Source: an uncultured Polaribacter sp. (GTDB taxonomy: Bacteria > Bacteroidota > Bacteroidia > Flavobacteriales > Flavobacteriaceae). From it: a DNA stretch of 64,000 nt. The DNA lies in NCBI GenBank assembly GCA_943846595.1, contig OX044355.1, positions 372,001 through 436,000 on the forward strand, written 5' to 3'. The notes beneath the pieces were generated by a model. That model saw only the letters and a program-made list of their open reading frames with translations. It was not told the origin of the DNA and did not search any database. Positions 1 through 8,823 of the stretch are shown piece by piece. The position numbers and the translations under genes were made by a program. Position 1 is the stretch's first letter, and every line of letters begins with the position of its first letter.

Positions 1-531
1 GATCTAACAAGCTCTTTTGATAATTTTATAAATGTTGTTCCGGAGGTTGCTTCTTCTGAACAAGTGGCACTTTCTTTAGCAAACACAAGAGCAAGATTGC
101 GAATGATCACTTTGTATTATTTTGCGGGACTGCACCATTATCTGGTTGCTGGAACGGGAAATAAAGTTGAAGATTTTGGCGTTGGGTTTTATACCAAATA
201 TGGAGATGGTGGTGTTGATCTTAGTCCTATTGCCGATTTAATGAAATCTGAAGTATACAAAATCGCTGCTTTTTTAAAGGTCCCAACAGCCATTCAAGAG
301 GCAGAACCTACCGACGGCCTGTTTGGAGACAGCAGAACCGATGAAGATCAAATAGGCGCTTCTTATGATGAATTGGAATGGGCTATGAACATGCAAGATC
401 TTGGAAAAACTGCGAATGATTTTACAGGAAGGAAACAGGAAGTTTTTAAAATATATACACGACTAAATAGTATCAATCAACATAAAATGAACCCAATTCC
501 TGTTTGTGTGATTCCTAAAAGTTTACAATAA
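1..531 (+). CDS. nadE: NAD+ synthase, C-terminal part (5' end outside window)
   Basis: This is the end of an ATP-dependent NAD+ synthetase, which amidates nicotinic acid adenine dinucleotide in the last step of NAD synthesis. The frame is open from base 1, so the gene starts upstream of the window and the ATP-binding P-loop is not seen. Visible family signatures are the SLANTRARLRM segment, the AGTGNKVED motif, the GDGGVDLSPIADL stretch and the EPTDGLFGDSRTDEDQIG region near the C terminus. It converges on dnaG with only 9 bases between the stops. No independent glutaminase domain can be judged from this part. Confidence in the family is high. Confidence 0.93.
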   Translation, partial: DLTSSFDNFINVVPEVASSEQVALSLANTRARLRMITLYYFAGLHHYLVAGTGNKVEDFGVGFYTKYGDGGVDLSPIADLMKSEVYKIAAFLKVPTAIQEAEPTDGLFGDSRTDEDQIGASYDELEWAMNMQDLGKTANDFTGRKQEVFKIYTRLNSINQHKMNPIPVCVIPKSLQ

Positions 532-540
532 TTGAGCGTT

Positions 541-2559
541 TTAAACCACTCTTGTCAATTTATTAAAAAGTTTCATTTTTAAATTATTATACCTTATAAT
601 TTCTTCTTTTTCTTCGTTAGAATAAATTCTATTTTCTGATGATTTCTCATTCACCAAAGTTTCGATCAAAACTCTTCTGATATTAAAAACAACATCATTT
701 ACTGCTTTTGGTAATTTTTCTATTTCAGATTTCACTTCAATACTTTTGCTCTCCCAGTTACTTAACTGCTGGGTAGGGTTTTCTTTTTCCATTAAAATAG
801 AAGTTACAATGGAAGCGATTTCTGTATTCTTGTGGTTAATTAAACGGTCTATGTCTAATTTTTCTAGCTGATTTAATTGATGAATAATTTCATTATAAAT
901 CTCTTGAAATGTAGCGTTTGAGAACTCTATTTCGTCCTCATGCAAATGAACATAGATTTCTGAAGAAACAGTATTTTTATAAATTCTATTACTGTAAGTT
1001 TCTTTTCCGTCTTCGTTTACCTGAACCACTTCCTCTATAAAATCTACTTCATTATTTCCATAAAGCAACAAAATTCTTATGATTTCTTTTTCTAAAATAG
1101 ACAACTGGTCTATTTTTTGAGTAGCCAGCATTCCTCCTTTTACTAGGCCCATTTGAGATTGCTCCTGCTGCTGGAAATATTCTGGCGGTGGTTGATTTGG
1201 AGCTACATTTGAATTGAAATTTGATTTCGTATTACTTTTAACCGCTTTTGCATTGCGATCTTTACTGAGCATTTGTGCTAATTCGCTGAATAAAACGCGC
1301 TCTGAAATGTCCATAATTCTGGCACATTCTTGCACATAAACTTCGCGTTGAATACCGTCAGGTATTTTAGAAATACTGAATACAATATCTCGAATTACGC
1401 CTGCTTTTTTAATGGGATCGTTTTTCGAATCTTTTAAAAGTAGAGAAACTTTAAAGTTAATAAAATCTTGTGCTGTGTCTTCTAAATAGGTTTTTAATTC
1501 GCTATTTGAATGTGATTTGGCAAAACTATCTGGATCTTCTCCATCTGGGAACTGCACTACCTTTACATTCATTCCCTGCTCTAAAATCAAATCAATTCCA
1601 CGAAGAGAAGCACGTGTCCCAGCGGCATCTCCGTCAAAAAGTACGGTAATATTTTTAGTCAATCGACTTACCAGTCGAATTTGATCTGCGGTCAAAGCAG
1701 TTCCTGAAGAAGCAACTACATTTTCCACTCCAGATTGGTTGAACGAAATTACATCGGTATAGCCTTCTACCAAAAAACAATTGTCTTGTTTGGCAATTTC
1801 TTTCTTTGCCTGATAAATTCCATATAAGATTTTACTCTTGTGGTAAATATCACTTTCTGGCGAGTTTAAGTATTTCGCTGCTTTTTTATCGCTTGTTAAA
1901 ATTCGACCTCCAAAACCTAAAATCCGCCCAGACATAGAGTGTATCGGAAACATTACCCTACCTTTAAATCGATCAAATTGTTTGTTTTCTTTGACAATAG
2001 TCAAACCTGTTGCTGATAAATATTTAAGATCATATCCTTTGTCTAAAGCTGCTTTGGTAAAATTATCCCATTCGTCTTTACAGTATCCTAAGTCAAATTT
2101 TTTGATGGTTTCGTCTGTAAAACCTCGTTCTTTAAAGTAGGACAACCCGATTGCTTTTCCTTTAATGGTATTGAGTATAAGGTCATGAAAGTATTCTTTG
2201 GCAAAATTAGAAACCAGAAACATACTTTCTCGCTCATTCAATTGTGCTTTTTGTTCTTCGGATTGTTCGGTTTCTTCGATTTCTATATTGTACTTTCTTG
2301 CTAACCATTTTAGGGCTTCTGGATAGGAATAGTGTTCGTGTTCCATCAAAAAAGAAACTGCATTACCACCTTTTCCAGTTGAAAAATCTTTCCAGATTTG
2401 CTTCACTGGAGATACCATAAACGAGGGTGATTTTTCATCTGTAAAGGGACTTAAACCTTTAAAATTACTCCCTGCTTTTTTTAGTTGAACAAACTCACCA
2501 ATAACCTCTTCTACTCTTGCAGATTCGAAAACACGGTCTATGGTACTTCTAGAAATCAT
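541..2559 (-). CDS. dnaG: DNA primase DnaG, zinc ligands replaced
   Basis: DNA primase makes the RNA primers for replication and works with the replicative helicase. The 672-residue protein has the usual order: N-terminal zinc-binding-like domain (1-100), catalytic core with the TOPRIM fold (VEGYTD near 265 and the DGDAAG acidic pair near 310), then a C-terminal helicase-interaction region. The N-terminal domain is odd. It aligns clearly with the CHC2 zinc finger, but the four metal ligands are replaced by Ser37, Thr40, Asp58 and Thr61, so it should not bind zinc in the normal way. The surrounding fold residues are kept. I recall the same loss in other flavobacterial primases. A TATCTTTG -7 element lies upstream at 2584-2591. 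Confidence 0.96.
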   Translation of the reverse strand: MISRSTIDRVFESARVEEVIGEFVQLKKAGSNFKGLSPFTDEKSPSFMVSPVKQIWKDFSTGKGGNAVSFLMEHEHYSYPEALKWLARKYNIEIEETEQSEEQKAQLNERESMFLVSNFAKEYFHDLILNTIKGKAIGLSYFKERGFTDETIKKFDLGYCKDEWDNFTKAALDKGYDLKYLSATGLTIVKENKQFDRFKGRVMFPIHSMSGRILGFGGRILTSDKKAAKYLNSPESDIYHKSKILYGIYQAKKEIAKQDNCFLVEGYTDVISFNQSGVENVVASSGTALTADQIRLVSRLTKNITVLFDGDAAGTRASLRGIDLILEQGMNVKVVQFPDGEDPDSFAKSHSNSELKTYLEDTAQDFINFKVSLLLKDSKNDPIKKAGVIRDIVFSISKIPDGIQREVYVQECARIMDISERVLFSELAQMLSKDRNAKAVKSNTKSNFNSNVAPNQPPPEYFQQQEQSQMGLVKGGMLATQKIDQLSILEKEIIRILLLYGNNEVDFIEEVVQVNEDGKETYSNRIYKNTVSSEIYVHLHEDEIEFSNATFQEIYNEIIHQLNQLEKLDIDRLINHKNTEIASIVTSILMEKENPTQQLSNWESKSIEVKSEIEKLPKAVNDVVFNIRRVLIETLVNEKSSENRIYSNEEKEEIIRYNNLKMKLFNKLTRVV

Positions 2560-2583
2560 GGATTATATTCTTTAATAGAGAAA

Positions 2584-2591
2584 CAAAGATA
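2584..2591 (-). promoter_or_regulatory. Putative -7 element for dnaG
   Basis: On the minus strand this reads TATCTTTG, a perfect match to the Bacteroidota -7 consensus TAnnTTTG, 25 bases before the dnaG start. No TTG was found at the expected -33 spacing, so the call rests on the -7 box and its position. Confidence 0.5.
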
Positions 2592-2639
2592 CCAATTTTG
2601 AACGTTGTTTTCTATTTGGTTTTTTTTGGAAATAAGAAA

Positions 2640-2671
2640 GACCTCACAGACTTTAAAAAAGCGATGAGGCC
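2640..2671 (-). terminator. Weak terminator-like hairpin after clpX
   Basis: On the minus strand a GGCCTCA...TGAGGTC stem (one mismatch) with an 18-base loop is followed by a short T-rich stretch. It sits 20 bases past the clpX stop and before dnaG, so it may separate the clpPX and dnaG transcripts. The long loop makes it a weak candidate. Confidence 0.4.
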
Positions 2672-2690
2672 TTTATATAATAGCTGCTAA

Positions 2691-3935
2691 TTAGGAGGCT
2701 GCTCTTAACTTTTTTAGGGTCGTATTTGTTAATTTAGAGGCTGCATATTGTTTGGTTACCTTCAATACTTTCTCTTCAGCACTTGGCAATTCAAACATCG
2801 CATCTGTAAAGATCGCTTCACATAAAGAACGTAAACCTCTTGCACCCAACTTATAGGCTACTGCATTTTCTACAATATAGTTTAATGCATCTTCTTCAAT
2901 GGTGAAATCAATAGCATCCATTGCAAAGAGCTTTGTGTATTGCTTAATAATGGAGTTTTTAGGCGTTGTTAGAATCGCTCTTAAAGTTATTGCATCCAAA
3001 GGGTTCATATAGCTTAATACTGGCAAACGTCCGATAATTTCAGGAATCAATCCAAAAGCTTTTAAATCGGAAGGGATGATGTATTGTAATAGGTTTTCTT
3101 CATCAATTTTATCATCGTCTAAAGAAGCACTAAAACCAACGGCTTGCCTGTTTAAACGCTTGCTAATAATTCTTTCAATTCCTGAAAAAGCACCTCCTGC
3201 AATAAATAAAATATCTTTGGTATCTACTTCGATAAACTTTTGCTCTGGGTGTTTTCTTCCGCCTTTTGGCGCAACATTTACTACAGTACCTTCTAATAAT
3301 TTTAACAAGGCTTGCTGAACTCCTTCTCCAGAAACATCTCTGGTAATAGACGGATTATCGCCTTTTCTGGCTATTTTATCAATCTCATCAATAAAAACGA
3401 TCCCTCTTTGTGCTTTTTCTAAATCGTAATCTGCTGCTTGTAAAAGTCTGCTCAATATACTTTCTACATCTTCACCAACATATCCTGCCTGCGTTAAAAC
3501 GGTTGCGTCTACAATAGAAAAAGGGACGTTTAGCATTTTTGCAATCGTCCGAGCCACTAATGTTTTTCCAGTACCCGTTTCACCAACTAAAACAATATTT
3601 GATTTTTCGATTTCTACTTCGTCTTCATGATCTGTATCTGTGGTTTGTAATAATCTTTTGTAATGATTGTAAACTGCTACAGCCATCGCACGCTTCGTTT
3701 CATCTTGTCCAATAATGTATTGATCTAAAAACGTTTTAATTTCTACTGGTTTTTTTAATAATAAATCTTTTGAAAGGCCTCCTGTATTTGTTTCAGATAC
3801 TTCTTCTTCAACAATACCATGTGCTTGCTCAATACATTTATCACAGATATGCGCATCTACCCCTGCAATTAACAAGTCTGTTTCTGCTTTCTTGCGTCCG
3901 CAAAACGAACATTCTAAATTTTCTTCTTTCGACAT
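2691..3935 (-). CDS. clpX: ATP-dependent Clp protease ATPase subunit ClpX
   Basis: ClpX unfolds tagged proteins and feeds them into the ClpP chamber. The 414-residue sequence carries the N-terminal C4 zinc-binding domain (Cys9, Cys12, Cys31, Cys34), Walker A GETGTGKT, the pore-loop GYVGEDVE, Walker [12 protein letters not shown], the conserved [19 protein letters not shown] block, a VGF tripeptide corresponding to the IGF loop that docks on ClpP, and the sensor-2 GARGLRS. Length is normal for the family. It lies 34 bases downstream of clpP in the same orientation, the usual clpP-clpX operon order. Nothing is missing. Confidence 0.98.
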   Translation of the reverse strand: MSKEENLECSFCGRKKAETDLLIAGVDAHICDKCIEQAHGIVEEEVSETNTGGLSKDLLLKKPVEIKTFLDQYIIGQDETKRAMAVAVYNHYKRLLQTTDTDHEDEVEIEKSNIVLVGETGTGKTLVARTIAKMLNVPFSIVDATVLTQAGYVGEDVESILSRLLQAADYDLEKAQRGIVFIDEIDKIARKGDNPSITRDVSGEGVQQALLKLLEGTVVNVAPKGGRKHPEQKFIEVDTKDILFIAGGAFSGIERIISKRLNRQAVGFSASLDDDKIDEENLLQYIIPSDLKAFGLIPEIIGRLPVLSYMNPLDAITLRAILTTPKNSIIKQYTKLFAMDAIDFTIEEDALNYIVENAVAYKLGARGLRSLCEAIFTDAMFELPSAEEKVLKVTKQYAASKLTNTTLKKLRAAS

Positions 3936-3969
3936 TTGAATCGCTTTATGCTTTTGGCTTTAGGCTTTT

Positions 3970-4635
3970 TTACTTTCTTACTAAAACTTCATCAATCATA
4001 CCGTACAGCTTTGCTTCGTCTGCCTTCATCCAATAATCTCTATCAGAATCTTGATGTACTTTTTCGATGGTTTGCCCCGAGTGGTTTGCAATAATTGCAT
4101 ACAACTCATTCTTTAGTTTTAAGATTTCTCGTGTGGTAATTTCGATGTCTGAAGCTTGACCTTGTGCTCCTCCTAGTGGTTGGTGAATCATTACGCGAGA
4201 GTGAGGCAATGCAGAACGTTTTCCTTTGGCACCGGCACACATTAAAACAGCACCCATAGAGGCTGCCATTCCTGTACAGATTGTTGCAACATCTGGTTTT
4301 ATAAACTGCATGGTATCGTAAATACCCAAACCAGCATACACTCCTCCTCCTGGAGAGTTAATGTATATTGAAATGTCTTTATTGGCATCTAAACTCTCTA
4401 AAAACAACAATTGTGCCTGTATAACATTGGCTACTTGATCATTAATTCCTGTTCCTAAGAAAATAATTCTATCCATCATTAAACGTGAAAAAACATCCAT
4501 TTGGGTAATGTTCATCTGACGTTCTTCCATAATATATGGGGTAAGACTACTGGTTATTTTACCTAAATAGGTACTGTTTATTCCGTGGTGTTTTGTTGCG
4601 TATTTTTCGAACTCTTTTCCGTAATCCATTTCCAT
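3970..4635 (-). CDS. clpP: ATP-dependent Clp protease proteolytic subunit ClpP
   Basis: ClpP is the serine peptidase barrel of the Clp protease in the cytoplasm. All three catalytic residues are visible: the serine in GMAASMGAV, the histidine in MIHQPLGG and the aspartate in DSDRDYWM. The 221-residue length includes a short N-terminal extension before the mature enzyme, which in this family is removed by self-cleavage. It is immediately upstream of clpX and downstream of tig, the widely conserved tig-clpP-clpX order. A terminator-like hairpin lies between tig and clpP, so clpPX probably also has its own promoter; a near-match, TATCTTTA, is at 4658-4665 on the minus strand. Confidence 0.98.
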   Translation of the reverse strand: MEMDYGKEFEKYATKHHGINSTYLGKITSSLTPYIMEERQMNITQMDVFSRLMMDRIIFLGTGINDQVANVIQAQLLFLESLDANKDISIYINSPGGGVYAGLGIYDTMQFIKPDVATICTGMAASMGAVLMCAGAKGKRSALPHSRVMIHQPLGGAQGQASDIEITTREILKLKNELYAIIANHSGQTIEKVHQDSDRDYWMKADEAKLYGMIDEVLVRK

Positions 4636-4700
4636 GATTATTTTATTATTTGATCTGTAAAGATAAGAACTATTCCGTTACTATTTTATGACTGTACTAG

Positions 4701-4736
4701 ACTAAAAAAACCCGAATTTAACAATTCAGGTTTTTA
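4701..4736 (-). terminator. Terminator between tig and clpP
   Basis: Minus-strand reading gives a 9-bp stem with one mismatch (4710-4718 with 4723-4731), a 4-base TAAC-type loop and a run of seven T. It lies downstream of tig and would end or reduce tig transcription before clpP. Confidence 0.65.
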
Positions 4737-4785
4737 ATTATTTATTTTTTAACTCAAGAATGAGTATAAAAACATACTATGACCA

Positions 4786-6108
4786 CTATTTATAAACTTC
4801 TTTTACAAATTTCTCGTAAGAAAGCTCCTTTGATTTGAAACTCATGTTTTCTTTAAAGAACGTCAATAATTTTTGACTTATTAACTGTGCTTGTAATTTT
4901 TGAGCTTCTTCTTGATTTGATAAGATTCTTGTTGCAATATCATCCAGTTCTTTTTCTTCTGGATTCATATTCCCAAATTGTGCCATTTGTGTGCGGATAA
5001 ATCCTTTTGCATAAGCAACCAATTCAGCATAATCTAATTTGATGTCGTTCTCTTTCATAATCTTTCCTTCGATTAATTGATAACGCAATGCTTTTTCAGA
5101 TTTTTCATATTCTGCAGCGGCTTCTTCTGTTGACAATTGTTTTTCACCGGCTGTTGCCAACCATTTCTTTAAGAAATCTGCTGGTAAATCAAATTTTGTA
5201 TTTTCAACCAAGTATTCTGTTACAGCGTTTAATAATTGTTGATCTCCTTGTTGGCTGAACTGCTTTTCTGCATCTTCTTTGATCTTCGCTCTTACCGCTG
5301 TTACAGTCGTTACGCTTCCATCAGGGAAAAGTTTGTTAAACAATTCTTGATCTAATTCTGCAAGCACTGTCTCTGTGGCTGCTTCTAAAGTAAAGGTTAC
5401 ATTAATATCTAAACCTACAACTTCATCTTGAGGAATGCCTAAAACCGACTCTAATTGATATTCATTTGTAAACAATCCTTTTGTTTTCAATTCGATAACA
5501 GTACCACTCTTAGCGCCAACAAACTTTTTCAAGTTTGCTTTGCCTTGAACATCTTTTAAAGAAAATGTTGCTTTTTTATCAATTTCTTTTTCTTGACTTA
5601 CGAAAGTACCGGTAACATTAGAAGTTGCTGTAACCACCTCTGTTGGAGATTCTGTACCATAACGCGCTTGAATATTTTCAACTTCTTTGTCAATTAATTC
5701 GTCCGTTGCGATAATAGTATATTGTGTTACTTTTTTCTTTGCATTTAAATCTACATCAAATTGAGGCGCTAAACCTAATTCAAATTCGAAAGAAAAAACT
5801 TCTGCTTCCCAGTTAATATCTTCTTGCATTCTTGGAATTGGATTCCCTAAGATCTCTAACTTCTCATCTGTTAAATATTTATTGAGAGAAGTTTGTATAA
5901 GCTTGTTTACCTCATCGATCATGATCGATTTACCATATTGCTTTTTAATCATACCCATTGGCACATTTCCTTTTCTAAATCCAGGTATGTCGGCTTTTTT
6001 TCGGTAATCCTCTAATAATTTAGATACTTTTGCTTGGTAGTCCTCTGCAACAATATCAATTTTTACAACTGCATTTAACGCATCACTGTTTTGTTTTGTA
6101 ATATTCAT
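4786..6108 (-). CDS. tig: Trigger factor, ribosome-bound chaperone
   Basis: Trigger factor binds at the ribosome exit tunnel and shields nascent chains. The 440-residue protein has the N-terminal ribosome-docking signature (IPGFRKGNVP near residue 45), a central region where the FKBP-type prolyl isomerase domain sits, and a long helical C-terminal chaperone domain. The central domain looks diverged from the E. coli form, as is common in Bacteroidota, so isomerase activity is uncertain. It begins a minus-strand run tig, clpP, clpX. A well-matched promoter lies upstream at 6144-6174. Confidence 0.94.
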   Translation of the reverse strand: MNITKQNSDALNAVVKIDIVAEDYQAKVSKLLEDYRKKADIPGFRKGNVPMGMIKKQYGKSIMIDEVNKLIQTSLNKYLTDEKLEILGNPIPRMQEDINWEAEVFSFEFELGLAPQFDVDLNAKKKVTQYTIIATDELIDKEVENIQARYGTESPTEVVTATSNVTGTFVSQEKEIDKKATFSLKDVQGKANLKKFVGAKSGTVIELKTKGLFTNEYQLESVLGIPQDEVVGLDINVTFTLEAATETVLAELDQELFNKLFPDGSVTTVTAVRAKIKEDAEKQFSQQGDQQLLNAVTEYLVENTKFDLPADFLKKWLATAGEKQLSTEEAAAEYEKSEKALRYQLIEGKIMKENDIKLDYAELVAYAKGFIRTQMAQFGNMNPEEKELDDIATRILSNQEEAQKLQAQLISQKLLTFFKENMSFKSKELSYEKFVKEVYK

Positions 6109-6143
6109 TTCTTTATTGGCTTCTGTTCATAAAAAATCGACTG

Positions 6144-6174
6144 CAAAATTACTCATTTTTATCAACTAGACAAA
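6144..6174 (-). promoter_or_regulatory. Promoter for tig
   Basis: On the minus strand this is TTTG (6171-6174), 19 bases, then TAATTTTG (6144-6151). Both boxes and the spacing fit the known Bacteroidota sigma consensus TTTG/TAnnTTTG. The tig start codon is 35 bases downstream of the -7 box. Confidence 0.75.
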
Positions 6175-6491
6175 GGTTTAAAAGGTTCAATTACAATCAC
6201 TTCTTTTAGAAGGCACTCACAAACGAAAGTAAAACACTTTTAAATCATCAAAAACATAATCGCCCAAAGAGGCTTTTTTTTAAAATAAGGGATCTAAATA
6301 TGGGTCTTTTGTTATATGGAGATCGTTTTAGAAAAACTCGATTTCCCACTTATTCTCTTTTTTTAAAATAAAAAAGCTTTAAATAGGGGCTTTAAGGTTT
6401 TTTGACTTCCCACTTATTACTTTGCGCGTTATTTATTCTAGGATTTCATTTTACTTTGCAAAAATATAATCTCATATTTTCATCAAAAAAA
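6175..6491. other. Gene-poor AT-rich stretch with a 12-bp direct repeat
   Basis: No convincing gene is seen here. The stretch contains two exact copies of TTCCCACTTATT at 6343-6354 and 6407-6418, each preceded by GA(T/C), and repeated T7-8AAAATAA tracts near 6265 and 6356. It separates tig from a broken small secreted-protein gene and may hold the old promoter of that gene. Confidence 0.4.
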
Positions 6492-6854
6492 ATGAAAAAA
6501 GTAATTCCTTTTATTGTGAGTTCTCTTTTTACGGTTTCCGTTGTTTTTGCGCAACAGACAACAGCAGCGAAAGCAGTCCTATTAAAATCTACAATCACAA
6601 ATGCTAGCAATTTGGATATACAAAATGCCTAAATAGATTATCTGTCCAATGCGGTGGATCGCGAATTAGAATTTGATTTAGATAATGCTCCTGTAGGAGC
6701 AACCATTTTTATAAATCCTCGGCATCTATCAGGAGTTGTGAAATTAACGAGAATTAATAATGCTATTACTTTTAATGGCTATAGTGAATTTACAAAAGTT
6801 TCATCCACGCCATTTTACATTACGCATTTAGGAGATAATAAATGGGTACTCTAA
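6492..6854 (+). pseudogene. Small secreted protein gene broken by an in-frame TAA
   Basis: From ATG 6492 the frame encodes a clear signal peptide (MKKVIPFIVSSLFTVSVVFA then QQ) and 26 further residues, then hits TAA at 6630-6632. The very same frame stays open for another 73 codons to TAA 6852-6854, and that part reads like a normal folded domain (DNAPVGATIFINPRHLSG, then YITHLGDNKWVL). There is no ATG or ribosome-binding site of its own for the second half, only a GTG at 6654. The simplest reading is one gene of about 119 residues with a nonsense mutation. A sequencing error or two separate genes are alternatives. I do not recognise the family. Confidence 0.6.
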
Positions 6855-6966
6855 ATGATAATGGTTCACTAACAAGGGATTGAAATAGTAGAAAAATTAT
6901 GGCTAATGATTCTAAGTGTTTGATAAACTCAAAATAATTTTTTTGCGATATTAAAACAAAACTCCA

Positions 6967-8775
6967 TTATTTATCAACAGTACCCTCAGTAGCTTTGCGT
7001 TCAAGTTCTGCTTGAAATTCCTCCATGACGGGTTTCACTGTACTCTCTGGAATATCTGCAACCTTTATATACATAAGGCCATCTACCGCATTGTTAAATT
7101 TTGGATCTACATTAAACGCTACCAAACGGGCATTTTGTTTCACATATTTTTTTATTAAAACGGGGATTCTTAAAGCACCTGGTTCGATTTCATCTATAAA
7201 TTTATCAAACTTTTGCATGTCCGCTTTCGTGGCGTCAAATACAAAATCTTTATCAGCGTCTTTCAACTTCACTTTATATTCTTTTTTTGGCTGAATATAT
7301 TGTGCCACATAAGGGTCGTAATAATGCGATTTCATAAACTCAATCATCAATGATTTTGAAAAATCTGAAAATTGATTGCTAATTGAAACCCCTCCCATAA
7401 GGTATTTATATTCCGGATATCGCAGGGTTACATGCACAATTCCTTTCCATAAAAGAAACAATGGCATTGGTTTTTGTTGGTATGCTTGGATGATAAAAGC
7501 ACGTCCCATTTCAATGGTATTGTCCATCATCTGGTGCAGTTCTGGTTCAATTCTAAATAAATTTTGAATGTAGAATCCCTTGATTCCGTGTTCTTTATAG
7601 ATCTCTTTCCCCAACCCCATTCTATAGGCACCTACCAAACACTTTGCTGCTCGGTCCCAAAGAAATAAATGATAATAGTAGGTATCGTATTTATCTAAAT
7701 CGATAGCTTTATTGGTGCCTTCTCCTACTGCTCGATAAGTAATTTCTCGTAAACGTCCAATTTCTTGCAAAAGACTGGGAATCTCTTTTGCTTTTGCAAA
7801 AAAGACCTCATAATTTTTACTTTCTAACAAGCGACCATCAGAAGCCCTAAGCACATTGACCTCTTTAATAAAAGAACTCGTACTCTCCTGAGTAATGATT
7901 TCTTTCGCGGGTTTTTGTATTTTAATTTTAGTTGAAGATAAAATCTTCATTTTTTCATGAAATGGGTTTGCTAATAAGTAGGTCTTCTTCCTTATAAATT
8001 CTGAAAAAGCAGTAAGATCGGAGTATGCATCTTGATCTTTGGTCGTAATTGGCTTTCCAATTCGAACTTTTATCACCCTATTTTTCTGGGATAAAATCTC
8101 CGAGGGTAATTTTGCGGTTCTAAAGGTATCACTCATTTTAGATAAAAAATAAAATAGACGGCTATTCCTCGCATGAAAATAAATTGGAAGTATGGGAACA
8201 TTGGCTTTTTTAATGAACCGCACTGCACCCTTTTCCCAAGGTTTATCCACCTTTAATTTTCCTTCTTTGCGCGTAGAAACCTCACCTGCTGGAAAAATCC
8301 CCAAAGGGTTTCCAGATTTCACGTGGCGTAAAGCGGCTTTAATCCCGGGAACACTTGACTTTGCATCCTTTCTATTTTCAAAAGGATTTACAGGCATTAC
8401 ATAGGGTTGTAAAGGGGCAATTTTATGCAATAAAAAATTGGCGATAATTTTATAGTCTGCTCGCTTCTCTATAAGTAACTTTAGCAATAAAACACCATCA
8501 ACGCCTCCTAAAGGATGGTTGGAAATAGTAATGAAAGCGCCTTCTTTTGGAATTCTTTTGAGGTCTTCTTCTGGAATCTCAAATTCAACTTGACAATCTT
8601 TTAAAACAGCGTTTAAAAAATCCAAGTCCTTTTTGTGTTTATTTTGATTGTATATTTTATTGAGTTTTGAAATCCGTAATACACGAAGTACTACCCACCC
8701 AACAAAAGTGCCCAAAAAGCCTAACTTTTGGATACCAATTACTTTTGAAATCTCTTTTGAAGTTACTAATGCCAT
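6967..8775 (-). CDS. olsF: Bifunctional acyltransferase, OlsF-like (ornithine lipid synthesis)
   Basis: The 602-residue protein has two parts. Residues 1-280 are a glycerolipid-type acyltransferase: NHPLGGVDG with His87 and Asp93 (an HX5D form), FPAGEVS and VPILPIYF. Residues 310-600 resemble the GNAT-like N-acyltransferases once called hemolysins (YRAVGEGT, then the YYYHLFLWD and GAYRMGLG segments, and EMGRAFI). This arrangement matches OlsF, which in Flavobacterium johnsoniae makes ornithine lipid by acylating first the amino group of ornithine (C-terminal domain) and then the hydroxyl of the fatty acid (N-terminal domain). Substrate identity here is inferred; glycine or other amino acids are possible. 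It lies 46 bases downstream of the aspartate kinase gene. Confidence 0.78.
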   Translation of the reverse strand: MALVTSKEISKVIGIQKLGFLGTFVGWVVLRVLRISKLNKIYNQNKHKKDLDFLNAVLKDCQVEFEIPEEDLKRIPKEGAFITISNHPLGGVDGVLLLKLLIEKRADYKIIANFLLHKIAPLQPYVMPVNPFENRKDAKSSVPGIKAALRHVKSGNPLGIFPAGEVSTRKEGKLKVDKPWEKGAVRFIKKANVPILPIYFHARNSRLFYFLSKMSDTFRTAKLPSEILSQKNRVIKVRIGKPITTKDQDAYSDLTAFSEFIRKKTYLLANPFHEKMKILSSTKIKIQKPAKEIITQESTSSFIKEVNVLRASDGRLLESKNYEVFFAKAKEIPSLLQEIGRLREITYRAVGEGTNKAIDLDKYDTYYYHLFLWDRAAKCLVGAYRMGLGKEIYKEHGIKGFYIQNLFRIEPELHQMMDNTIEMGRAFIIQAYQQKPMPLFLLWKGIVHVTLRYPEYKYLMGGVSISNQFSDFSKSLMIEFMKSHYYDPYVAQYIQPKKEYKVKLKDADKDFVFDATKADMQKFDKFIDEIEPGALRIPVLIKKYVKQNARLVAFNVDPKFNNAVDGLMYIKVADIPESTVKPVMEEFQAELERKATEGTVDK

Positions 8776-8823
8776 AGACTCGATCGAAAAGTATTTTCTA
8801 AACCTGGTGAAAAATAAGACTAT

